From positions 1 through 64,000 of the forward strand of contig JBOGHW010000032.1 in assembly GCA_050744865.1 (NCBI GenBank): a stretch of 64,000 nt of DNA, written 5' to 3'. Below are positions 8,325 through 15,892 of this stretch, piece by piece. The notes under the pieces are model-generated. The model had not been told where the DNA came from. It saw only the letters and a list, made by a program, of their open reading frames with translations, and did no database searches. The position numbers and the translations under genes are program-made. The first letter of the stretch is position 1. Every line of letters begins with the position of its first letter. This stretch comes from JAKACA01 sp050744865 (GTDB lineage Bacteria; Actinomycetota; Acidimicrobiia; Acidimicrobiales; Bog-793).

Positions 8325-9350
8325 GTGGTGTTCGTGTTTCTAGGGTCTCTGGCAACGGCCATCGCCGCCTTTGCCATCGGGGCCGTCGTCAGTCTCGGGA
8401 CGAGCTGGCTCCTCGTCTCCCGCCTCGAGCGAGTCGGTGAGCGGCTAGGTCTCTCGGAAGCCCTGCTCGGCCTCATGGCGGCCCTGGCGGCGGACTCGCC
8501 CGAGATCACGGCCGCCGTGACAGCGCTTGTCCATCGCCAAGAGTCGGTCGGCGTAGGGGTCGTCGTCGGCTCGAACGTCTTCAATCTGGCCGCTCTGCTC
8601 GGCCTCGGTGCTCTGGTTGCCGGGCGCGTCCACCTGCATCGAAAGGTTGTCCTTCTCAGCGGCGTCGTGGCCGTGTGGGTGGCCGTCGTGTGCCTGGTGT
8701 CTGTGCTGGGCATCATCGATCCGGTGGCAGGCCTGGTTCTGGTCCTCGTCGTGATGATTCCTTACGTAGTTGCCCTTACCTCCCATCGCACGTGGCTGCG
8801 ACGGCTTCCGCTACCTCCCCGGCTCACCGGCGCCATCCTCTCGGCTGTTGACGAGGAGGCGCTCGACCTGGTCTCCGCTGAACCTCCCAGGCGGGGAACC
8901 GGGCGCGACGGGCTCGTGGCCGCCGCCGCCCTCGTCGTCGTCGTCGCAGCCAGTGCTTTCATGGAAGGCGGCGCGTCCAGTCTCGGCCGCCACTTCGGCA
9001 TCGCTCAGGAAGTCGTCGGGGGCCTCATCCTGGCTGCGGTCACCAGCATGCCGAACGCGGTGGCGGCTGTTCACCTCGCCTCCAGAGAGCGCGGTGCTGC
9101 CGTGCTCAGCACCGCTCTCAACAGCAACGCCCTCAACGTGACGGCCGGCCTGCTTGTGCCCGCCATCTTCCTCGGCCTTGCACGCCCATCGGGCGCAGGA
9201 GTGCTCGTCGTCTGCAGCTATGTGGGACTCACGCTCGTGACCCTTGCCATGGCGTACTCAGATCACGGGATCGGGCGCTCGGCCGGCTTGCTGGTCATCT
9301 TCCTCTACGCCGCATTTGTCGCGTCGCTCCTAGTTGTGGTGTCCGTCTAG
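8325..9350 (+). CDS. Sodium/calcium exchanger family membrane protein
   Basis: 341 residues, two homologous halves of five hydrophobic segments each, as in CaCA-family cation/Ca2+ antiporters. The first half has the alpha-1 motif region AADSPEITAAV (about 54-64) followed by GSNVFN (82-87). The second has ILAAVTSMPNAVAAV and TALNSNALNVTAG, with the usual GSN degenerated to NSN. GTG 8325 has GGGAG 8 bases upstream. It would exchange Ca2+ for H+ or Na+ across the cell membrane; the ion pair cannot be told from sequence. It stands alone between the RCC1 lipoprotein and the S53 peptidase. Confidence 0.8.
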   Translation: MVFVFLGSLATAIAAFAIGAVVSLGTSWLLVSRLERVGERLGLSEALLGLMAALAADSPEITAAVTALVHRQESVGVGVVVGSNVFNLAALLGLGALVAGRVHLHRKVVLLSGVVAVWVAVVCLVSVLGIIDPVAGLVLVLVVMIPYVVALTSHRTWLRRLPLPPRLTGAILSAVDEEALDLVSAEPPRRGTGRDGLVAAAALVVVVAASAFMEGGASSLGRHFGIAQEVVGGLILAAVTSMPNAVAAVHLASRERGAAVLSTALNSNALNVTAGLLVPAIFLGLARPSGAGVLVVCSYVGLTLVTLAMAYSDHGIGRSAGLLVIFLYAAFVASLLVVVSV

Positions 9351-9449
9351 CCGCTCTATCCCATTAGCCGCGTCATGGGGCAGAGCCCTGACAAGTCCCA
9401 TTGATAACATGCGACGGCGCCACCACGAGCCACGAGAGGCGAGCTGCAC

Positions 9450-11513
9450 ATGACGCATCCTTACAACTGCAGGCAACTTGCACTGCTCGCGCTAGCCGCG
9501 ACGACGGCGCTGGTGCTCGCCGGCATTCCCTCGGCATCAGCGACGGCAGCGCCATCAGCGGCATCAGCGTCCTCCCCGGGGCGCAACGTCGGTGCGCCGG
9601 CCGTGGCGTCGGGAAGGGTCGCACTGCCTGACCCGGTCCCGAGTTGGACGGCATACAGCACCGACGACGGCCCAGCGGGCAGCAAGGTCCACGTGCCGGT
9701 CCGCCTCTACCTCAGCGGACACGCCACTGCCGAAGCCGTCTTCGCCACCGCCGCCTCCACACCGGGAAGCGCCGCTTACGGGCACTACTTGACGCCGGCG
9801 GAGTTCGAGGCGCGCTTCGGCCCGACGGCTGCGCAGGTGAGCGCCGTACAGGGTTGGGCGAAGTCCGAAGGGCTCAGCGTTACGAGCACGACGCTTCACT
9901 ACGTCGCAGTCACCGGCGCGGCCCCTGTGCTCAGCCGTGCGCTCGCCACCTCGATTCACGCCTTCAGCAACAGCGGCGGACTTACTGGATACGCGCCGGT
10001 GGACGGGGCGTCTCTTCCGGCGTCCATTGCCTCCGACGTGACCACGGTGCTGGGTTTGGACTCCTACAACTACCCGACCAATGCCGTGCCTGCGGGCACG
10101 CCTGCCACGCCCGCCCCGCTACCGACGCCAGTCCCGGCACCGGGGGCTCCGGCGGCAACCTCGGCACCGGCGCCAACCGCGGCACCGGCGACAACCGCGG
10201 TGTCTGCCCTGACGAGCTCGTATCACTGCTCCTCCTGGTGGGGCGAGAACAGTGGGTCGATCCCGAAGGCCTACGGCGAGACCAACGCCCCAGATGCGGT
10301 CTGCGGATACTCCCCCCAGCAGCTCCGGTCGGCGTACGGCGTCGCGGCCTCCGCCGGCAAGGGCGCCACCATCGCCATCGTGCTCGACGGCCATTTGGCG
10401 AGTATGGATGCGGACGCGAACCGTTTCTTTGCTGCTCATCACGTGGCCGGGTTCGCCGCCGGTCAGTTCACACAGAACTTCGGACCTGGATTTGTCGCCT
10501 CCTGCGGTTCGACGTACGCCGATCTCCCCGAGGAGCCCCTGGACGTCGCGACGGCACACATCATCGCCCCCGCCGCCAAAGTCGTCTACGTCGCAGTCAA
10601 TTGCAGCAACGACACTCCGGTCTTCGAGCGCAACTTCCTCGACGCCGAGACGCGCATAGTGGACGATCACCTGGCGGACGTGGAGACTGACTCGTACAGC
10701 ACTCTCGAGTCCGAGTACACCCAGGCCATGGCTGCCGCCTGGACCCAAATCCTCGAGCAAGGGGCGGTCGAGGGCATCGGGTTCAACTTCGACGCCGGCG
10801 ACGGCGACGTGGCACCGGCCGTCGAGTTTCCTGCTTCGGACCCTTGGGCGACCGCCGTCGGCGGGACGGCGCTCGAAATCGGCAAGTCCGGCGCCGTCAC
10901 CGGCGAGCTCGGGTGGGGGGACGACATCGCCCAGGAGAACCGGGCCGGAACGGCGTACCTGCAGGCGCCCCCCGGGGACTACGTCGAAGGCTCGACAGGC
11001 GGGCGCAGCAACCTCTTCGCCCAGCCCGCCTATCAGCACGGCGTGGTCCCGTCATCGCTCTCCACGCTGGGCGGAACTGTCGCGGCGGGCCGCGAAGTAC
11101 CCGACGTGGCGGCGGACGCCAGCCCCTTCACCGGGTGGCTCATCGGTTACACACCGCCTGGCGCGCCTTACCAGCAGGTGGTCGAAGGCGGGACGAGCGG
11201 CGCGTCTCCGATCGTGGCCGCCCTGGAGGCCGATGCCATGCACGTCGCCGGTCACGCCATTGGCTTCGCCAACCCGGCACTCTACGGACTGCGCCGCAGT
11301 GCCGCGATCCGTGACGTCACCCCGAGCGCGTCACCGGCAACGGCAGTCGCCCCGACGGCCGACTGCTTCAACTTCGTCGGCGGCGTACCCGTGCAGCGCT
11401 GTCTCGTCACCCTCGGCCTCGACGGGACCCAGAAGGTGACTGCCGGCTATGACGACGTCACTGGGATCGGTGCTCCGACAACTGACTTCGTGGCGCTGCT
11501 GGCCAGAGCCTGA
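9450..11513 (+). CDS. Secreted S53 (sedolisin/kumamolisin-like) serine-carboxyl peptidase
   Basis: 687 residues. A signal peptide (hydrophobic stretch ending in PSASA) leads into a pro-kumamolisin activation domain (about 65-200, with SAAYGHYLTPAEF), a Pro/Ala/Thr linker (about 210-250), and the peptidase. The catalytic Glu and Asp lie in LPEEPLDVATAH (about 361-369), the oxyanion Asp in NFDAGDGD, and the nucleophile Ser in GGTSGASP (about 580-587). Sedolisins are acid-active endopeptidases processed from a proenzyme, so this is probably a nutrient-scavenging exoprotease suited to acidic conditions. The last codons and stop are part of a 43-base duplication. Confidence 0.92.
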   Translation: MTHPYNCRQLALLALAATTALVLAGIPSASATAAPSAASASSPGRNVGAPAVASGRVALPDPVPSWTAYSTDDGPAGSKVHVPVRLYLSGHATAEAVFATAASTPGSAAYGHYLTPAEFEARFGPTAAQVSAVQGWAKSEGLSVTSTTLHYVAVTGAAPVLSRALATSIHAFSNSGGLTGYAPVDGASLPASIASDVTTVLGLDSYNYPTNAVPAGTPATPAPLPTPVPAPGAPAATSAPAPTAAPATTAVSALTSSYHCSSWWGENSGSIPKAYGETNAPDAVCGYSPQQLRSAYGVAASAGKGATIAIVLDGHLASMDADANRFFAAHHVAGFAAGQFTQNFGPGFVASCGSTYADLPEEPLDVATAHIIAPAAKVVYVAVNCSNDTPVFERNFLDAETRIVDDHLADVETDSYSTLESEYTQAMAAAWTQILEQGAVEGIGFNFDAGDGDVAPAVEFPASDPWATAVGGTALEIGKSGAVTGELGWGDDIAQENRAGTAYLQAPPGDYVEGSTGGRSNLFAQPAYQHGVVPSSLSTLGGTVAAGREVPDVAADASPFTGWLIGYTPPGAPYQQVVEGGTSGASPIVAALEADAMHVAGHAIGFANPALYGLRRSAAIRDVTPSASPATAVAPTADCFNFVGGVPVQRCLVTLGLDGTQKVTAGYDDVTGIGAPTTDFVALLARA

Positions 11514-11603
11514 GACGCAGTGAACCGTTGACATTCCGGCAGCGCCGGCCTCCGGCCGCGTCGTGGCGCTGCTGGCCAGAGCCTGAGACGCAGTGAACCG
11601 TTG
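11488..11603 (+). repeat. 43-base direct repeat duplicating the peptidase 3' end
   Basis: Identical 43-base copies at 11488-11530 and 11561-11603 (period 73). The first contains the last eight codons and TGA of the S53 peptidase; the second is a ghost copy 70 bases downstream in non-coding DNA. Confidence 0.95.
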
Positions 11604-11741
11604 GCCACGCGGTTGAGCTGGTTGCCATAGCCCGCCGCAAGACTGCGCGGCTCGCCATAGCCCAGCTCCAAGACTCAGCCGCCCGTACCCGTTGGCCGGC
11701 CAAGCCACCTCTTGCCCGGGCGATAGCCGTAAGTTAGGGGC

Positions 11742-12797
11742 ATGACCCTCCCCACCCGCACCCTGGGCCCCTCAGCTCTAGAGGTCGGAGCCATCGGCCT
11801 CGGCTGCATGGGTATGAGCGACTTCTATGGCGCGACCGCCGAAGACGAGCCCGAAGCGATCGCCACGATCCACCGCGCCGTCGAGTTGGGCGCCACGCTC
11901 CTCGACACCGCCGACATGTACGGCATCGGCGCCAACGAGGAGCTCGTCGGGCGCGCCATAGCCGCAAAGCGGGACCAAGTCGTGCTCGCCACCAAGTTCG
12001 GCATCCATCGCAAACCGGACGACCCCACCTACCGGGTCGTCAACGGCAGCCCCGAGTACATCCGCCAAGCCTGCGACGCCTCGCTGGCGAGGCTGGGTGT
12101 CGACCACATTGACCTCTATTACCAGCACCGCGCCGACCCGAGGGTTCCGATCGAGGACTCGGTCGGCGCTCTGGCCGAGCTCGTCGCCGCTGGCAAGATC
12201 CGCCACATCGGGCTCTCGGAAGCATCTGCCAGCACCATCAGGCGGGCAGCGGCAGTGCATCCCATCACCGCCCTGCAATCTGAATGGTCGCTGTTCAGCC
12301 GCGACATCGAGACCGACGTCGTGCCTGTCTGCAGGGAGCTGTCCATCGGAATCGTGCCGTACAGCCCGCTCGGGCGCGGGCTGTTGACCGGCCATATCTC
12401 GCGAGCAGACGAGCTGTCGGCCGACGACTTCCGGCGCCGCGTGCAACCACGCTTCCGGGGCGACAACCTCGACCACAACCTGTCCCTCGTGGGCACGGTG
12501 AGAGCGGTCGCCGCTCGCCATGGTGCCACTCCGGGGCAAGTTGCCCTGGCATGGGTACTAGCCCAGGGTGAGGACGTCGTGCCGATTCCCGGGACCCGTC
12601 GCCGGCACTACCTGGAGGAGAACCTCGGTGCCACCGCCGTCCGGCTCGACGACGAAGACCTCTCGCAGTTGACTGCCCTGGAGGCAGCCGGGGCGCGATA
12701 CGAGGACATGTCGACCGTGGCGGGAGACACGCCGCTGGCGGCCGAGCGGGCGCGCCGGGCGCCCAACGAGCCTGGATTCACCGACATAGCTGGGTGA
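11742..12797 (+). CDS. Aldo/keto reductase
   Basis: 351-residue NADPH-dependent oxidoreductase of the AKR superfamily, in the subgroup close to AKR13/YakC-like enzymes (opening RTLGPSALEVGAIGLGCMGMS). The catalytic tetrad is visible: Asp in LLDTADMY (Asp55), Tyr60, Lys85 in LATKFG, and His in LYYQHRADP. The C-terminal GTRRRHYLEENLGA is the cofactor phosphate-binding loop. The physiological carbonyl substrate is unknown. It converges on the MarR gene. A TAAGTT hexamer ends 6 bases before the ATG, compatible with a leaderless message. Confidence 0.9.
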   Translation: MTLPTRTLGPSALEVGAIGLGCMGMSDFYGATAEDEPEAIATIHRAVELGATLLDTADMYGIGANEELVGRAIAAKRDQVVLATKFGIHRKPDDPTYRVVNGSPEYIRQACDASLARLGVDHIDLYYQHRADPRVPIEDSVGALAELVAAGKIRHIGLSEASASTIRRAAAVHPITALQSEWSLFSRDIETDVVPVCRELSIGIVPYSPLGRGLLTGHISRADELSADDFRRRVQPRFRGDNLDHNLSLVGTVRAVAARHGATPGQVALAWVLAQGEDVVPIPGTRRRHYLEENLGATAVRLDDEDLSQLTALEAAGARYEDMSTVAGDTPLAAERARRAPNEPGFTDIAG

Positions 12798-12908
12798 CGG
12801 CAGCGACACTGGGCCGGCGACGAGCGACCAAGAATGACGAGCTCACCCATCTCGTGCCGCCCACGAACCAGGTGCTCTCCCGCCCCGCTTGCCGGCTGCG
12901 AGAGACTC

Positions 12909-13817
12909 CTACCTCGTGACTGCCAGCTCGGGCTCGCCGGTCAGCAATGCCAGCAGGCCGATCAGCTCGACTCGCTCGCCTGGCTGCAGGGGTGACAGGA
13001 ACTCGGTCGCCGCGGCGCGCACCAGAAGCTTGGCCTCGCTCAAGAGCTTGACGCCGTCCGCAGTGACTTGGAGCGCGTAGCTGCGCCTGTCCGTCTCGCT
13101 CCGCCCACGCCTGGCACATCCGAGCTGCTCGAGCCGATCGACCAGATCCACGGCGGCTGCACCTCCGATCGAGAGCCAGACCGCCAGCTCCTGCTGAGAA
13201 CAGGGAGCTCGGCTCTCCAGGGCGGCCAGTGCCACGAACGTCCGGGTATCGAGCCCGAGCGGTCGGAATGTCACGTCCCCGATGGTGGCTACCCGGAAGT
13301 ACGTGTGTGCAGTCAAGAAACCGCAGTGCTCCGCCAGTACCGGCGGTGGCGGCGGGTCGAGGTGGGGCAGGAGCAGCCGCTGCAGGTACGTCTTGAGACG
13401 CCTGTACTGAGCGGCGCTGAAACGCCCGCTGAGCTCTTCGTCGCAAGCCTGAACGGCTTTGCCGAGCGACTTGAGTCGACGTCGCCCGGCTGTCGTCACG
13501 ACGAGGGCGTACGACCTGCGGTCGTTCTGGTTGCGGCGGCGCTCCACTTCCCCGGCTTCCTCCAGCTGGTCGATGAGCTTCACCATGACGGACCGGTTGA
13601 TGAGCAGGTAGTCGGCAAGCCACTGCTGCGATACCTGGCCGTAGCTGGCGAGGAGCTGCAGGATGGCCATGTCCCGGGGGTGGACGCCACCGGAAGCCTC
13701 CAGGAAGCTCTCGAGGACTCTCAGCTGGGCGCGCCGGAGAAGGTAACCAAGCAATCCTGCGGGGTCCCTCTCGTTCGGTGCCACGACGAGCAGTGTAGCT
13801 GATGCTCCACTCACCAT
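12909..13817 (-). CDS. MarR-family regulator with two MarR domains in tandem
   Basis: 302 residues from ATG 13817, about twice the usual MarR length. Domain 1 (about 18-150) has the winged helix LADYLLINRSVMVKLIDQLE followed by wing residues RRRNQNDRRSYAL. Domain 2 (about 165-300) repeats the plan with LAVWLSIGGAAAVDLVDRLE and RRGRSETDRRSYAL. MarR proteins normally dimerise to bind a palindrome; here one chain could supply both halves, or two chains could bind a longer site. It is divergent from an MFS exporter with 48 bases between starts, the classic layout of a drug-responsive repressor of its neighbour. A farther upstream start would run into the exporter gene and is rejected. Confidence 0.85.
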   Translation of the reverse strand: MVSGASATLLVVAPNERDPAGLLGYLLRRAQLRVLESFLEASGGVHPRDMAILQLLASYGQVSQQWLADYLLINRSVMVKLIDQLEEAGEVERRRNQNDRRSYALVVTTAGRRRLKSLGKAVQACDEELSGRFSAAQYRRLKTYLQRLLLPHLDPPPPPVLAEHCGFLTAHTYFRVATIGDVTFRPLGLDTRTFVALAALESRAPCSQQELAVWLSIGGAAAVDLVDRLEQLGCARRGRSETDRRSYALQVTADGVKLLSEAKLLVRAAATEFLSPLQPGERVELIGLLALLTGEPELAVTR

Positions 13818-13830
13818 ACCATTCGGTCGG

Positions 13831-13859
13831 TTGACGATTCGCTCACCAATCTGTACGAT
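13831..13859 (+). promoter_or_regulatory. Sigma-70-type promoter of the MFS exporter
   Basis: TTGACG (13831-13836), a 17-base spacer and TACGAT (13854-13859) make a near-consensus housekeeping promoter. The predicted transcription start coincides with the ATG at 13866, so the message should be leaderless. The element sits in the 48-base gap shared with the MarR gene, so the MarR operator must overlap it. Confidence 0.75.
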
Positions 13860-13865
13860 GTCACA

Positions 13866-15404
13866 ATGGATCGGAAGTGGTGGACCCTCGGTGCGGTTTG
13901 TGTCGGCACGTTCATGTTGCTGCTCGACCTCACCATCGTGAATGTTGCCCTGCCCCAGATCGAGCGCTCCTTCGGCGCCTCGCTCTCTGACCTGCAGTGG
14001 GTTATCGACGCATATGCGCTGACGCTGGCGGCATTGTTGCTCACGTCCGGCTCGCTGGCAGACAGGCTCGGTAGGCGGATCGTCTTCGCAGTCGGCCTCG
14101 TGATATTCACGCTTGGTTCTCTGCTCTGCGGCGTGTCGACTGACGCCTTGTTCATAATCCTGGCCCGGGCGTTCCAAGGAATAGGGGGGGCGGTCATGTT
14201 CGCCACCTCGCTCGCTCTGCTCGCCAACGCTTTCCAAGGCCGCGAGCGCGGAACTGCTTTCGCCGTCTACGGCGCTGTGACAGGTCTGGCAGTCGCCGTC
14301 GGACCTGTGCTCGGAGGCGTCATCACGAGCGGCCTGACGTGGCGCTGGATCTTCTTTGTGAACATCCCGATAGGAGCCGTTGCCCTGGCGATCACGCTTC
14401 TCAAGGTCGACGAGAGCAAGGTGCAACACCCCGGGAGAATGGACTGGGTCGGCTTCGCGACGTTCTCGCTTGCCCTGGCTGCACTCGTCTACGGCTTGAT
14501 CGAGTCCGGCCGCGACGGCTGGGGCTCGAACTCCGTGATAGGTCCGCTCGTGTTCGCGGGAGTGCTGTTCGTCATCTTCTACCTGGCAGAGGTCCGCCAG
14601 AGCCACCCGATGCTCGACTTGTCGCTACTTCGGCTGCCCACCTTCACGGGCGGGCTGGTGGCTGCGTTCGGTATGAACGCGGGGCTCTTCGCCCTGTTTA
14701 CCTACCTGATCATCTACATGCAGAACGTGCTGGGTCTCTCCGCCGTTGCCACCGGCGTGAGGTTCTTGCTGCTCACTGGTGCCATGTTCGCTACTGCCGG
14801 CTTCGCCGGGCGCTTGACGAACAGCATGCCGATCAGATGGCTGATAGCACCTGGCTTCGTGCTCGTCGGGGTAGGGCTCCTGCTGATGGGCGGCATCACG
14901 CCGGCATCGAGCTGGACCCACCTGATCGCCGGGCTCGTCATCTCCGGCGTCGGGGCAGGCTTCATCAACGTGCCGCTCGCCTCGACTGCTGTCGGCGTAG
15001 TCGAGCCCGCTCGCGCCGGAATGGCATCGGGCATCAACTCGACGTTTCGCCAGGTCGGCACAGCCACCGGGATAGCGGCTCTCGGCTCGATCTTCGCCAG
15101 CACGGTTCGCTCGCAAGTGGCAAGCCACCTCGACGCCACGTCGCTGCGGCCACTGGCTCACAGCATTGCCAATTCCGTCGCGGCCGGAGGTGGGGCACCT
15201 GCCGGCACGCCGGCGGCAGGTGCCAGCGTCGTTCGCCCGATTGCCCTGTCCGGCTTCGTGACAGGCTTGAACGACATCCTGGAAATCGGCGCCGTCCTTT
15301 CCTTCCTGGCGGCCGTGGCCTGCGTCTTCCTTATCCGCCAGAAGGACTTCCACGCCGCAGCCTCCGGCCAATCCTCGGTCCGCGAGCCGGCTGTCCTAGC
15401 CTGA
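13866..15404 (+). CDS. MFS drug exporter, DHA2 (EmrB/QacA) family, 14 TM
   Basis: 512-residue proton-driven efflux transporter. The start WTLGAVCVGTFMLLLDLTIV and the motif DLQWVIDAYALTLAALLL are characteristic of the DHA2 group. Motif A (GSLADRLGRR), motif C-like GPVLGGVITSGLTWRWIFF and 14 predicted membrane spans follow. A short Gly/Ala-rich loop (about 435-450) precedes the last span. Regulation is probably by the divergent tandem MarR protein. Its last 17 codons and stop are repeated in a 65-base tandem duplication. Confidence 0.93.
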   Translation: MDRKWWTLGAVCVGTFMLLLDLTIVNVALPQIERSFGASLSDLQWVIDAYALTLAALLLTSGSLADRLGRRIVFAVGLVIFTLGSLLCGVSTDALFIILARAFQGIGGAVMFATSLALLANAFQGRERGTAFAVYGAVTGLAVAVGPVLGGVITSGLTWRWIFFVNIPIGAVALAITLLKVDESKVQHPGRMDWVGFATFSLALAALVYGLIESGRDGWGSNSVIGPLVFAGVLFVIFYLAEVRQSHPMLDLSLLRLPTFTGGLVAAFGMNAGLFALFTYLIIYMQNVLGLSAVATGVRFLLLTGAMFATAGFAGRLTNSMPIRWLIAPGFVLVGVGLLLMGGITPASSWTHLIAGLVISGVGAGFINVPLASTAVGVVEPARAGMASGINSTFRQVGTATGIAALGSIFASTVRSQVASHLDATSLRPLAHSIANSVAAGGGAPAGTPAAGASVVRPIALSGFVTGLNDILEIGAVLSFLAAVACVFLIRQKDFHAAASGQSSVREPAVLA

Positions 15405-15480
15405 CAGCAGTCTCATACGCCGCAGCCTCCGGCCAATCCTCGGTCCGCGAGCCGGCTGTCCTAGCCTGACGGCAGTCTCA
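15352..15480 (+). repeat. 64-base tandem duplication of the MFS gene 3' end
   Basis: Copies at 15352-15415 and 15417-15480 differ at one base (GACAGCAG versus GACGGCAG). The first holds the last codons and TGA of the MFS gene; the second is a non-coding ghost that would encode the same tail and stop. Confidence 0.95.
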
Positions 15481-15842
15481 GGGGAAGTTACTCTCGACCC
15501 TCGACTAAGGGCGGCGCCGCACGGACGCTTAGGCTCTTCTGGCTGTCGGGTTCACTGCTGGCTGGGGGATCGATCACCGGCGGATCGATCACCGGCGACT
15601 CGTCCCGACTCGCGGTCTAAGGCCCGCTCCGGGAGCGACTCTCTCGGCCCAGGCCGCGTCACCAAGTCGGCGCCTGCGCCTGAGCAGATGGTGGCAAGCG
15701 CGCCGCCGAACCGGTCGGCTGGCGGCTACTGCGCCGCCGTGCCTGTGGTCGTCGCCGTGCTGGCGGTTACGGCGCGTTGTGCGGAGGTCGTCGCCGTGCT
15801 GGCGGTTACGGCGCGTTGTGGAGGTCGTCGCCGTGCTGGCGG
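15481..15842. other. Intergenic, repeat-rich region between convergent genes
   Basis: Lies between the convergent MFS and UPF0182 genes. It contains a perfect 15-base tandem pair GGATCGATCACCGGC (15567-15581, 15582-15596) and, from 15747, the minisatellite described separately. No gene is recognised; apparent frames here are low-complexity products of the repeats. Confidence 0.6.
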
Positions 15843-15892
15843 TTACGGCGTCGTTGTGCCCGTGGTCGTCGCCGTGCTGGCGGTGCTGGTGG
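15747..15892 (-). repeat. Four imperfect ~39-base tandem repeats across the UPF0182 stop
   Basis: Units beginning GGTCGTCGCCGTGCTGGCGG start at 15747, 15786, 15823 and 15864. Read on the minus strand, the first three contain CGCCGTAA-type sequence, so the stop of the UPF0182 gene (15845-15843) is preserved in two further downstream copies. Unit length varies from 37 to 41 bases. Confidence 0.9.

Noticed and set aside
13818..14606. Extended MarR protein of 565 residues
   Set aside because: The upstream extension is antisense to the MFS gene and has no motifs; ATG 13817 gives exactly two MarR domains.
15747..15892. Possible CRISPR array
   Set aside because: Units are contiguous (37-41 bases) without unique spacers and overlap a coding end, so this is a minisatellite.
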